Source: Nicotiana tabacum
Lineage: Eukaryota > Streptophyta > Magnoliopsida > Solanales > Solanaceae
Assembly: GCF_000715075.1 (NCBI RefSeq)
Contig: NC_134087.1
Location: 153,099,936 to 153,163,935, forward strand
Length of the DNA stretch: 64,000 nt
Reading direction: 5' to 3'
Numbering within the stretch: the stretch's first letter is position 1; the number at the start of each line of letters is the position of its first letter. The position numbers were made by a program, and so were the translations under genes. Under the pieces are notes generated by a model, which was not told where the DNA came from, made no database searches, and saw nothing but the letters and a program-made list of their open reading frames with translations. Shown here piece after piece: positions 21,880 through 33,638 of the stretch.

Positions 21880-23917
21880 TGCATCAACGAACTCATTCTA
21901 AACTCTGGGAACATGTTGGAATTCCGTCTTTGTGAACCTCTTTCTCAATTCCTGTACATCAACGAACCGCAATTACAAGAGTATCTTGGAGTTCTTGGTT
22001 GCCCACTCTTCTTGGACCTGATGTATAAGCAAGTCTGAATCTCCAATCACTAGCAATTCTTAAATGTTCATGTCGATGGCCATCTTGAGCCCTAAGATAC
22101 AAGCTTCGTATTCAGCCATGTTGTTGGTGCACGAGAATCTGAGTTTGGTAGACACCAGGTAATCTTGACCGGTTTCTGATACTAGGACTGCTCATATGCC
22201 AATTCCTTTGAAATTTGCTGCTCCATCGAAAAACATTCCCCAACTATCATAGGATTCTGCAATGTCTTCTCCTATGAATGATACCTCTTCGTCAAGGAAA
22301 TATGTTTTCAATGGTTCGTACTCTCCGTCCACGGGATTTTCAGCAAGGAGATCTGCTAGTGCCTGTCCCTTGATTGCCTTCTGAGTCATGTAGACAATGT
22401 CAAATTCACTCAATAGGATTTACCACTTGGCTAGCTTGCCAGTGGGCATGGACTTCTGAAAGATGTACTTCAAAGGATCCATCCTTGATATGAGATATGC
22501 AGTGTAAGCACAGAAGTAGTGCCTCAGCTTCTGAGCTACCCAAGTCAAAGCACAATAGGTGCACTCTAAAAGAGAATACCGAGCCTCATAGGGGGTGAAC
22601 TTCTTATCGAGGTAATAAATGGCCTGCTCTTTCCTCCCCATTTCATCGTGCTGCCCTAGAACACAACCGAACGCTCCATCCAATACTGCAAGGTAGAGTA
22701 ATAGAGGTCTACCTGGCTCGGGCGGGACCAAGACTGGTGGTGTTGACAAGTATTCCTTGATTCTGTCGAAAACTTTTTGGCAGTCATCAGTCCATTTGGT
22801 AGCGGTGTCTTTCTTTAACATCTTAAAGATTAGCTCACAGATAACTGTAGAGTGTGCTATGAACCGGCTGATGCAATTGAGTCTCCCCAAGAAACTCATC
22901 ACGTCCTTCTTGTTCTTTGGCAGTGGCAATTTTGGAATAACTTTACCTTTGATGGATCTAGTTCTATTCCTCGGCGACTCATAATAAACCCAAGTAGTTT
23001 TCCGGCAGGAACCCTAAATGCACATTTTGCGGGATTCAGTTTCAGGTTGTACCTTCGCAGTTTGTGGAAAAACTTCCTCAAATCTTTCATGTGATCAATG
23101 GCTTTCTTGGACTTGATAATAACATCATCTACGTACACCTCTATCTCCTTGTGTATCATATCATGGAAAATGGTAGTCATGGCCCTCATTTAAGTGGCCC
23201 CCGTATTCTTTAACCTAAACGACATCATCTTGTAAAAGTACATTCCCCATGGTGTAATGAAAGCCGTTTTCTCAGCATCTTCTTCATCCATCCAGATCTG
23301 ATGATACCTAGAGAAACAAACTACAAATGATTGCAACTCATGCTTGGTGCAATTGTCAATCAGGATGTGTATGTTTGGTAAGGGGAAGTCATCTTTCGGA
23401 CTGGCCCGGTTGAGACCCCGGTGTCGACACAGACTCTGACCTTCCCGTAAATCTTTGGTACTGGCACGATATTGGCTAACCATGTCGGGTATTCTACTAC
23501 CCTGGGAACCTTAGCTTTGACCTGCTTAGTGACTTCTTCTTTGATTTTCAGACTCATATCAGGCTTGAATTTCCTGAGCTTTTGCTTTACCGGCGGACAT
23601 GTTGGATTAGTTGTCAGTTTGTGAGCCACAATGAATGTACTTAGACCAGTCATGTTATCATACGACCAGGCGAATATGTCCTCATATTCCTTTAGAAATT
23701 CTGTGTATTCCTTCTTTTCTAAAGGTGATAAGTGGGTGCTGATTCGTGTTTCTTTGACGTTTTTTGCATCTCCCATGTCAACAACTTCTGTTTCGTCCAG
23801 GTTGGACTTAGGTATGTTCTCAAAATTCTCTATTTCTTTAACAATCTCTTCTGGTATGTCATCTTCCTCTGAATCTATGTCTGTTTGTTGCGTTGTCTTG
23901 TTGCATGTCACAGCCAT
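21880..23917 (-). pseudogene. Tat-A reverse transcriptase, RNase H and archival RNase H
   Basis: RT copies the RNA into cDNA and RNase H removes the template. 23917-23360 holds an acidic linker and the RT N-terminus (fingers, VPRVVEYPTWLANIVPVPK). The frame shifts near 23440; 23483-22899 has PLPNIHILIDN and the catalytic YVDD box (EVYVDDVIIKSK, near 23135), with a TAA at 23190. The frame shifts again near 22960; 22929-22420 is RT thumb and RNase H (GAFGCVLGQHDEMGRKEQAIYY). After TAA 22420 the frame continues to the archival RNase H (FFDGAAN, later AEYEAC and GDSDLL), which has four further stops between 22192 and 21880. Domain order and the second RNase H place it in the Tat clade. Confidence 0.88.
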
Positions 23918-24124
23918 CGGTTCATCAAGATAAGTAACAGTAATGTTGTATAAGTAAAGTAATGAGAGAAAAATAATAATAAGCGTCGAATTATAAGAAA
24001 AGTTAAAATGCTTTGATAAATTGCATAATTGTTTTGAACAGTGGAGATCTTATTGCAGGAATTGAAAACATGCGAGAAATAAATTTTTTTTTAGTAAATT
24101 AAAACATTGCTTGTTTTAGCCTTG
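23918..24124 (-). other. AT-rich linker between G-patch region and RT
   Basis: About 200 bp with poly-A/T runs and no frame. Tat-B has a comparable linker at 53334-53553 with an intron-like acceptor. Here the equivalent place reads TTACTTATACAACATTAC on the minus strand, without an AG acceptor. Confidence 0.4.
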
Positions 24125-25411
24125 CTACCCCGAGACTCGTCGGGCCCTGGTTGTCCTGATGGTCCAGTTATTGAGGCGTGCTCCTCTACTTACAGCCTGT
24201 ATAGAAGGGGCTTCCTCCCCTTCCTCCTCGAGAACAACACAACAATCCATGTTATTGTCCTCTAAGAACAAGTTTTTCACAGCTGCCAGTGCTTCCTTTT
24301 CTTCTAACCCATAGATAATATCGGCTGGTTGGAAAGTCTGCTCCAAATGTGGTATTGGCTTCTCTAGCGGATAGTAAGGACTGCGCCATGGTGGCGACTA
24401 GTTGTTGAACTCCTCCCAGGTGTACTCATATCCCAGACTAAAAGTAGTGCCATGCTTTTTGAGCTTTATGGGCTTAGCGATTCCTTGGGGGTTCTTGCCA
24501 AGCCCTTTGTTAGGTTCGTACCCACTCCAATTCAGTAAACTCTCGATCTTGTTATCCCACTATTTGTCTTTGTCAATAGCATTTACCCGCTCGATGTGAT
24601 GGTAAGTCTCTCCTCCCAGCTTCTTTCTCCCCTCGATTGATGGAATGGTATAGCGACTGTATATAGGATTGCTACCATCGCCGTGAATGATCACTTCCTA
24701 GTGATTCCATTCAAACTTTACTGCCTGATGCAGTGTTGATGCTACGGCTCCAGCAGCGTGAATCCACGGCCATCCCAACAGCATATTGTAAGATGCCGGC
24801 ACGTCTATCACCTGGAAATCAACATCGAACCAAGTTGGCCCCATTTGCAAACACAGACTAATCTTCCCAATGGTGGACCTTTGGGAACCGTCGAAAGCTT
24901 TCACGTTGATGGCTCCATCCTTTATCTCATGCAGTCCCTTACCCAACTTCTTGAGTGTTACCAGTGGAGAAATGTTGAGACTGGAACCCCCGTCAACCAA
25001 GATCCTGGTGATGAAGTAGTCCTCGCATTGCACAGTGATGTGCAGTGCTTTGTTATGTCCCAACCCTTCAGGCGGTAACTCATCTTCATGAAAAGTAATT
25101 TTGTGACTTTCTAATACCTGTCCAACCATGTTGGCCATTTCCCCGCCAGTGATGTTGCTTGGCACGTATGCTTCACTCAGCACCTTCAACAGAGCATTCT
25201 TGTGTGCCTTAGAATTTTGTAGCAAAGCAAGTATGGAGATCTGTGTCATTGTTTTGTTCAACTGGTCGATGACCGAGTATTCCTTGGTCTGTATCTTTCT
25301 CCAAAGATCGTCTGGACCCGTCTCAATGATGGGAGACCAATTGGAGGCCTGCTTGCTTGACTTAGCTAGGTGTTCCGCGGTATAGACCCTACCAGTTCTT
25401 GTCATACCCTA
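24125..25411 (-). pseudogene. Tat-A aspartic protease plus G-patch-like region
   Basis: A single frame runs 25411-24125 with TAG codons at 25409, 24698, 24560 and 24398. The protease (25405-24698) has the active-site ILVDGGSSLNI near residues 135-145 and a later YNMLLGWPWIHA flap/C-terminal signature; retroviral-type proteases act as dimers and cut Gag-Pol. After the TAG at 24698 a G-patch-like glycine motif follows (WSGYEPNKGLGKNPQGI, about 24530-24480), then an acidic tail. The G-patch is usually an RNA-binding or helicase-contact motif. Gag lies upstream in another frame. Confidence 0.82.
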
Positions 25412-27654
25412 TGAGACAACAGTTTCCTCGAACCTAACCTTGCCTTTCCTCCTTGCCTCAGCTGTATAGTCCCATAGTATAGCCTTTGTGGAATGGCGTC
25501 ACAACCAACATCGCCACTGGGATCGGTGTGGCTATCTTCACCCCGAACGGAGCATGTCCCTTGGGTGGTAAAACTGCAACTTCGAATGGTGTAGGTGCAT
25601 TTGTTGGAGACAACGAATTCGACCTCAATTGGCGCTGGTGTCTTTGCAGATGACGTTGTTTCAAACTCAAGTGGCACAAACATATTTACCTCAGCGTCCC
25701 CAGATGACTGAATCTGGACTATGATTGGATTAAGGGTAACTATTGGCTTCTTTGGGTCATCACCTTCTGCGATCAACCCGATCGATCCCTCGTAATCCCA
25801 ATCATCCTCAATTTCAATCATGTGAACGCCTACACCCTTATGGTCTGGTAGAGGGTTGTTACGGACATTCGGAGCGGGCTCCTTTGCCACAATAATTTTG
25901 TTGTAAATCAGAGCCTGGATCTTGTCCTTAAGAGAATGACATTCGTCGATGGTGTGTCCTTTCATGCCGGAATGGTATGAACATGATTTGTTTGGATTAA
26001 CACACTGAGAAGGGTTCACAGGAGTTATAACAGCGATAGAGGTGACATAACTAGCAGCTTTAAGTCTCTCGTACAACTGGTCAATGGGTTCGGCAATGGT
26101 TGTATATTGTTTAGAAGGTCTGCGGTCAAAATTTGGTCGAGGTCTAGGGAAGTTTTGGCGTGTAGGAGGTGATTGATAATGGTATGGTTGAGCATTGTAG
26201 GCTTGGTAAACATGTGCGGGTTGGGAATATTTGGGTGAAGTAGGTTGATATATGGGTGGTGGAGTTTGGTAAGAGGGTGAAGGTGCTTGGTCGTTTGGAG
26301 TAGGCTGATATATGAGTGGAGGCATTGGATAGGTTTGGTATTTGATGGGAGATTTGGTTCTCTGTGCCACCATTACGGCTCCTACATCCCTTTTCTTGGA
26401 CACACCACCGGACTGTAAGGCCTTATTTGTAGCTTGTAAGGCCTCGAGGTTCGTAACCATACCACTTTTGATACTTTCTTCAATCCTTTCACCCAACTTA
26501 ATAATGTCGAAAAATTTGTGGCTCTCAATCATCTTCAGCCTTTTATAATATTGCGGGTCCTAAGCCCGGACAAAGAATTTGTTCTTCTGTTCCTCTTCTA
26601 AGGCAGGTCTGACCTTAGTAGCTTCGGACCTCCAGCGAGTAGCATACTTGCGAAACGTTTCTGTAGGTTTCTTCTTTAGATTCTGAATGTAGAACACATC
26701 TGGTGCATTCTCCGTGTTGAACCTGAACCTATCCATAAAATCAGGCGCCATGCCTACCCAACTTAACCACTTCTTCGGATCTTGGCTAATGTACCAAGAT
26801 AGAGCATCTCCTTTCAGACTCCTCATGAAAAAATTCATGCGGATTCTCTCGTCTTTCCCTACTCCAACCAGCTTGTCACAGTATGTTCTCAAATGTACTC
26901 TTGGATCCCCTGTACCATCAAACATCTCGAACTTAGGAGGTTTGTACCCCTCAGGTAGTTCGACATCGGGCTGTATGCAAAGATCCTCAGAGTTCAGCCC
27001 CTCAATTCCCTTGCTTCCTTCAACGCCTTGAATCCGGCTAGTCAATTTCTTAAGTTCCTTAACCAGGTTCCTGATGAGCGAGTCTTTAGCATCAGACTCA
27101 AGTATGCTTGAGATGGGTTGGGTGGAGTGTGGCATGGTATCCACATAGATGGGGGTGTTATGATGGGTGTGGAAGTGGTTATTTGTGGAGTTTTGGGGTT
27201 CCGAGATGAGTAGTGGGGTATTGTTGGAAGTATGGCAGGTGTTGCAGTGGTGGTAAGGAGCGGGAGGTTTTTGCGACTTTAGGATATTTTGTGGAGGTGT
27301 AGGGTTCTGAGCATTTGGGAAATTGACATCGGGAGTGGTGAGGGAAAATGACAGGTTTGCCAGATTCCGAACCTGATCAAGTTCTTCTTGGAATTTCAGC
27401 AGCTTTTGTTCAAGTTGGGATGTATTTTCCTTAGGAACCAGAGTATCATGACCATGAGTGACATCTACCCATTCAATTGAGTTCTCCTTTCTAGCGTTGT
27501 TCAAATCTTCCATTTTTCCTTGGTTCTTATTTTCTACAGGACTAAGAGAAGGAATGGGTGGAGGGCCCCTGGACCTCGTGGAATAAGATGATGTTGCCAG
27601 AGTACACGAACTAACCTTTGGGGAGGGGAATAAATAAACAAAAAGTAAAAACAA
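25402..27654 (-). pseudogene. Tat-A gag
   Basis: Gag forms the particle and binds RNA. The frame is open from 27654 (first ATG; ATG 27513 is an alternative) to the TAG at 26560, then continues unchanged to 25402 with a single internal stop. The N-terminal part has a coiled-coil-like segment and a Pro/Asn/His-rich linker. The capsid-like core is at 26960-26560 (PPKFEMFDGTGDPRVHLRTY, then SLKGDALSWY). The second part (26532-25402) has a repetitive P/Y/Q-rich region (several IYQPT-like repeats) and a zinc-finger-like CSYHSGMKGHTIDEC. A frameshift near 25440 separates it from the protease frame. The single TAG stands where Gln would fit. Confidence 0.85.
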
Positions 27655-27924
27655 AATGGTAACAAGTTACTGAGGATTACAAGAAAATGTTGCGATATTT
27701 AAACACATAGTGCGGAATGTAAAACATGTCCTAATTTGGGAACCTCTTTGTGCCCGAGGTAGGCCTAGCGACAAATTAATTTGGAGAACTTAGAATGCTA
27801 AATGACTCATTTTATTGATATAAAATAAGACGAATCCCAAATCGGCACTTAACAAATAGGAAATAAATGTCTCTAATGACCATTGGCCTTTTACACTTTA
27901 TAAAGCGAAAAGAAAAACTCCTAT

Positions 27925-28263
27925 CTACTTGGTCCCAGAAGGACCTTCCTCAGGTTGAATACTCTCGTTGATCAAATCCTCCAGTTCGCATAGGTTCACC
28001 CGTAAAAATGCCTTGGCTAGGTGTTCTCCTTCGTTTCCCTCAGCATTCTGGCAGTCGGTGACTCTCTTCCTAACTTTTCCTTCTAATTCCAGTAGACTGT
28101 ATTCCAGATATTCCAACTTTTCACTAGCTCTGGTGGCCCTCTCTTTCCACTCAATGATTTGGTCATATGATGGAAGACTCCTCCACCAGTATAGCAAGAG
28201 TGGGGGAGTGCTAACCATACCGAAACTTGGGACCTCGTTCCTCATTTTCTGTAAGACAAACAA
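27925..28263 (-). CDS. small coiled-coil frame in the ORF1 position of Tat-A
   Basis: A 112-codon minus-strand frame lies between the 5' leader and gag, where Tat-B has a much larger ORF1. It contains a Glu/Leu/Lys-rich stretch with heptad spacing (ASEKLEYLEYSLLELEGKV). No DUF7745-like part is visible, so this is either the surviving C-terminal end of an ORF1 or a short alternative. I do not recognise a function. Confidence 0.4.
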   Translation of the reverse strand: MFVLQKMRNEVPSFGMVSTPPLLLYWWRSLPSYDQIIEWKERATRASEKLEYLEYSLLELEGKVRKRVTDCQNAEGNEGEHLAKAFLRVNLCELEDLINESIQPEEGPSGTK

Positions 28264-28725
28264 GGTTAGGCCCTTACCCCCGCCAGACTCGACTATTTAA
28301 CATCAACAATTAGCATAAAGCATTTAGTTCTCCAAATAAATGCACCGAACGTGATGGTGTCCATTTGGGTTTTAGGGAAACCCAGTGGACTTTGGACAAG
28401 GCTATCTTAAAGAGTTATTATGCGGACAACATAACTAACTCGGCTAGGTTTGACCATCATGCATGCACAACTTGAACAGAGTAAGGTTTCTATGGGGTTT
28501 TAGACTGATACCCTTGAGCGGAAAACTCAAGGGGGAAAGGCATGGAACCATCGATTACATCGTTGATCGACTGGTTTTACCGCAAATATGCCTTTTCTGG
28601 ATTTAGGGGGTGATAATATCGAAAGAGCGCAACCACTCATTATAAGCGTTGCTATGGGATTTGTCTGGCACAAGTGGAATATGATGTTGAGCATGATTAT
28701 GCAACAATTAAAGGCATGCTGTCAC
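28264..28725 (-). other. Tat-A 5' leader
   Basis: About 460 bp between the 5' LTR and the first frame. No clear primer-binding site is visible after the LTR end: TGACAGC at about 28708-28714 (minus strand) resembles the TGACAGC that precedes the Tat-B primer site, but the following bases do not match it. The primer site may be deleted. Confidence 0.4.
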
Positions 28726-31700
28726 GTATTTTGAGGGACAACTCATTCCTTTTGGGAATTGGGTTTGCATTTGAAGAGTCGCCACCTAATGATTTAAGGT
28801 ACATTAGGACACCAAAAGAGTTTGATTTGAATAAGCAAAGATAGGATAAAGGCTTGAAATTATTCTAAGGGGAAGGTGTTAGGCACCCCTCAGAATCCAC
28901 TAGTGTGGTTCCCGGCCAGACAATTATTGTGAATTTGGGTGCAATTAACATATAAGCAAATAAGACTCAAATAAGAGGGGATTTCAACGCATAATGGATT
29001 TGAAAGTAAACCAGTTTTGAAAGAACAATTAGAAAAGCTGATTTTTTAGAAGAAATAATTGAAATGCTAAAGAATAAAGAGAGGGGGGTCCTAGGTTTAT
29101 TGAAAATATGGATCATCCCACACAATGTCCGGTAATCACTCCTCAATGAGGGGCTACACGTGACATTATCGCGTGGTCATCATATCCATATCTACCCTTC
29201 CCATCCCGTTAAGGTATTTAAAGCGCAGAATGGTTTCAATTACTTATTGCATGCTATTATCCATCCCAATCCTATCAGTCCAGAAGGCACTTAGGACTAC
29301 TAGTTCTAAAAGGGAGGGATATTAGGCTTATTTACAGTTTCAAAGGTAAAAACTCTAAGGAGACATACAAAACACATATTGCATTTTTTGGGGAAGCATA
29401 TAAACAAAAACAAGGCTCAGGTATACCTCCTTCAACAGAAAAGCACATAATAGCATGTCTTACACATACTGCTTAGGTCTGATTTAAAAGCATTAAAGAC
29501 GAGGGAGATGAGATTGTTGAGGTAGTTTTAATTTATTGCATAACTCAGATAAGAAGTCCGAGCCAGGCCTGCCTGCTAGTTTTAATAATTAACAGAAGCA
29601 GATTCAAATTATAGTTATTACCCCAAGGCTTGCCTAAGTGTTCGGACGGGGTCCTATAGTCATGATATCTACTGAATTTAGAAGGTGATGAGATAGTAGG
29701 AACTTGAAATAAATTATTTGAAATCCTAGAGGCATGCTTTCTAGACCTTATTGAATAAAGGACTCAGATTATTAAAAGAGGTGCAAAATGTACGAAGTTA
29801 ACAAAATTGGTTACAGGTTCTGCGGGTGATAGCATCTAATATTACTGATTTTATAGCTAACACTGAGTGAAGCAAATCAGATTCATTTAAGAAACCCCTG
29901 AAGGCATGATTTCTATATATCGCTGATTTTAGACCCTAATAGAAATGATATCTAAATCCAGAAACTTGTATTAAACCTTATAGCCATAGTATCTAAATGC
30001 AGAAACTTGTATTAAATCTTGTAGGCATAGTATCTAAATGCAAAAACTTGTATTAAACCTTATAGACCTGGTATCTAAATGCAGAAACTTGTATTAACCT
30101 TATAGACATGGCACCTAAATGCGGTTTGAATTATGCAGAATTAAAAGTACCCTATAGGCAGGTTTTCTACATGAAGTGGAGTATGCAAAATTAAAAAGTA
30201 TCCTATAGGCATGGTCTCTAGGTGAAGTTCAAATATGCAGGAATTAAGATACCCTATAGGCAGGTTTTCTACATGAAGTTGAATATGCAGAATTAAAAGG
30301 TATCCTATAGGCATGATTTCTTTATGGAGTTGAATGCGCAGAATTAGAGTAGTCCTATGGGCATGATTTCTATATGGAGTTGAATATGCAGAATTAGAAC
30401 AGTCTATAGGCATGGTTTTTACCCTTTGCATGCATAGTTACCACCCTCTTCACTAGCCAGCCCCAAATGTTATTACAACTTATTACAAACCAGAATAAAT
30501 TACATCAGAACAGAAAAAATACAAAGAAAGTACAACTAGAGGAGGCCTGATTCTTGACTTCCTCTCTGAGTTACGAGATAAACAACTCAAAGACCATTGA
30601 TCCAAAGCCTTTCTCCAATTTGAGTGTGTCAGAGTTCCCTAAGAGCCTCAATGGGACTCCGAGAATTGCTCACACCCAAATTGTATTACCAGAATATGGA
30701 CAAGTACAGTGTGGAAGGGCCAGCCCTCAAGTGTCCAAGTTCAGAGGGAACTCATGGGTCCCAAAGCAAGGCTCACAAGAGGGGGGAGGGGGGGTAGAAC
30801 TTAAGTCTATGAGATAGTGCAAGTGAAGAAAACATAATTCTGAGGGGATAAAGGAGAGGTAAACAACCACAAACAAGTTGATAGTTTCATACAAAAGGGG
30901 TTCAGGGGGGTTGGGAAGTTGCAAAGAGCCTATGTATTTAGGCATTAGTTAATTTTGGGCATGCACAACAATAAGGAGTGCTGTTATGCTTATAAAATCA
31001 ACCAGAACACAAAACTCATAATGATATCATAGAGGCTATGATGCCAGGGGAATCAAGTTTGAGTCATAGACAACAATACTTAATATTGTCATGCCTCAAA
31101 CAAGCCATCAATATCAAACATATTGGGGTGGGGGTTTGGGATTCATAATAGATTCAGAACAGGCAGAAGGAAATCACAACATGCTAAAATAAGTACTGAA
31201 TTGATCACAAGCAGTAGGTAGACAAGAAGGTAAAAGTATTAAGTAAACACATTGTTGTGATGCTGGAGTTTTAATCAGAACATACCAGTTCAAAGAAGCA
31301 AAATACAGTAAAAGCAGGTAGCAAGACTTTGAAAATAGCTTTGGCTTTCAGCCAGCTAAATGGGTCATAATAGTAGTAAAGCAGTAGAGAATGTTTTGAG
31401 TGTAAGAGATTTTTTGAACTAAGTGTGTTCGTGTGTTGGGCTAATGAAAGAGCAGGGTATTTAAAGTGGGAAAACAGGCAGAAAACTAAGGCAAGAAAAA
31501 TAATTATGGAATTGTGTACCAATTAAAATCAATCAGTATAAGAGCTTCCTTTAATTAAGGAGTTAAAATTAAATGGTAACATGTAAATACTAAATAAGGA
31601 AAGCAATCACATAAGGCTGAATACGACCAATAAAGAAGTAACTTCAGCATAGTATAAGTACGCAATAGGTAATAGAGACTAGGTTCATCAGATTCTAATC

Positions 31701-33638
31701 AAGGAAAGATCTGTAAGAATCAAATACCAGTGTAATCAAGGTAAGGGAATTAATCAAATTGAGTAGAAAAGGTAGGGATCTAAAGTTCAAAGGAAAGTGT
31801 TCAAATTGGTCCAAGAAACAGGGAAATCAATAAAACAAGGAAAGAATCAATCAGAATTACACAAGGAGGTTTGAAATCAGTCCACAATTGAAGGTCATTT
31901 CAGAGGGAAATTCAGCATATAAAAGAGTACATAAGTATTAGGCATGCAAGGCTGAATTTAGTACAACGAGAAACGTCATGCAATCACAAAGTCAGTAAGT
32001 AGTGGACTATAGGAACATAGTAGTCCCATAGGTCAATCTTAGTAACTCAGTAATAGAGAAAAAAGAGAGTATCAAATAGCATGCAAAGGGATCAAGTAAA
32101 AGACCTTATAGAGTTTAGCAGGAAGTCAGAATCATATAAAGAAACAAAAGATTTTGAAATTCAGCCGAGCAACAGGTGAAACAACTTCAGAAACTTGAAT
32201 AGGTTCAAAGGAATTAGGGTTTTGAAACCCATCGAATTTAGAGATGATGAACAAGTAAATCACACAACAAATAATCTCAGAACTCGAATAAACCCAAAAT
32301 TTTAGGGTTTTCAACACCAATCGAGTCTAGAGATGAAAATCAAGTAAATCAGACAAACACTAATAAAATAGATCCAGAAATCTCAAACAGGTTAAGGGCC
32401 TTAACATGCAAACTCAAGTAGCAGAACGACATAAGAAAACACAGTAGAACATGTTAAAAATCAGAGAAAGCTTCTAAATAACTTAACCAAACCCTAAATC
32501 GGAAAAGATAAAAGTTCTGAAGGTGAAGTTTTGAAAGAAACTTTGAGAAAATGTTTAGAAGTTTAGGGTAAACATAGATCTATAACGGATCTAAAAGAAT
32601 CGGAAGAACCTCGAAGGTTAGGATTTCATAAGAACCCCAGATGGTGAGAAAGGCTTGGAAAATCATGGATCTTAAGCAGAGGAGTCGAGATCAGGCTCGA
32701 ATAGCCATGGCTGGCCAGAGAAAGGTCGGAGACAGCCATAGAACTGAAATCAACCCAGGTCTAGACCAAAACTTCTTCAAGGTCTGGCCTTGAAAACATG
32801 ATAATCAAGCAGGTAGAGGTCATAGGAGGTAGATACCGGCCTTTAATGGATTTGGAAGCCATTGATTCAGGCGATTTTAGGGCAGTGGTTGAAGGTGGCG
32901 GCTAGCGTTTGAGAGACGATTGAGAGAGAAGGGGGGTTCAGAGGCGGCTACAGATGAAAAATGATTAGGGTTTGGGGTAGTTCGGGTTTTAAAAATGGTA
33001 AGGGAAATATGGACCATTGATCTGGGAGAACAACAGTTGAGATTAGAGAGGGTAGGTGAGAAATGGGTCTGGGTCGGTTTGAACGGGGTTTGGGTTAGTG
33101 TAATTAGGTCTCAATTTGTGTTCAAATTGGATATTTAAATAAGGCTAAAATTGAAATAAACAGGGTTAGCATTAAATAGCCAATTCTCCCTTGTTTATTT
33201 TATAAAAAATAGTAAAATAATTTCTGGAAATATATTAAAGGTACTAAAATGATTAAAAATACATAATTATTAAATTAAAAATATTGGAGTTAATTGTATG
33301 GACATAAACGTAATTAAATCTAAATGGGGCTAATATTGCAATTATATGCAATTTAGCTTTAAAAATACTATATAAATTTGTAAAAATATGAAAAAATTAT
33401 CTTAGCTATATTTTAGTATAAATATGCGAATCCAATAAATGAATCACCAAAAATGATAATTTTTGAGAATAATTATTGGGTTTTTCTTGGTAAAAATAGG
33501 TAATAAATCGATTTAAAAATATCTAAAAATTAAGGAAAAATAATAAAACATTTGAATATGCTTACATATGCATATACATGCTATTTTGAAGGTATTTTGC
33601 ATATGAAAAAATATACAAGAAAGAATTGGGTATCAACA
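28726..33638 (-). mobile_element. Tat-A 5' LTR
   Basis: About 4.9 kb, starting on the minus strand at 33638 with TGTTGATACCC. It matches the 3' LTR block for block and contains the undisturbed site of the LINE insertion. In a sampled stretch (30681-30965 against 11831-12115) I counted roughly a dozen differences. The TATA position at 31459 is degenerate. Confidence 0.85.
29935..30430. repeat. LTR minisatellite, second copy
   Basis: Five units near 41 bp with AAATGCAGAAACTTGTATTAA are followed by six units near 51 bp, as at 11170-11580. The 41-bp subarray is longer here (five units against two), so unit number has changed since the two LTRs were synthesised. Confidence 0.8.

Larger units (their letters stand above)
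10202..33638 (-). mobile_element. Tat-A: Tat/Ogre-type Ty3/gypsy element, minus strand
   Basis: LTRs at 28726-33638 (5') and 10202-18439 (3', containing a LINE) surround about 10.3 kb. Minus-strand order: small ORF1-like frame, gag, protease with G-patch motif, RT, RNase H, archival RNase H, integrase, then a 2-kb 3' untranslated region with minisatellites. A second (archival) RNase H before integrase marks the Tat clade of non-chromovirus Ty3/gypsy elements. The two LTRs differ at a few percent of positions by eye, and every ORF is interrupted, so the copy is old and inactive. It sits inside the chromovirus 5' LTR. Confidence 0.85.

Noticed and set aside
27680..27760. Possible seventh module between Tat-A ORF1 and gag (a CTAGGCCTACC segment)
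   Set aside because: Only a few bases fit; the three blocks are not present in order.
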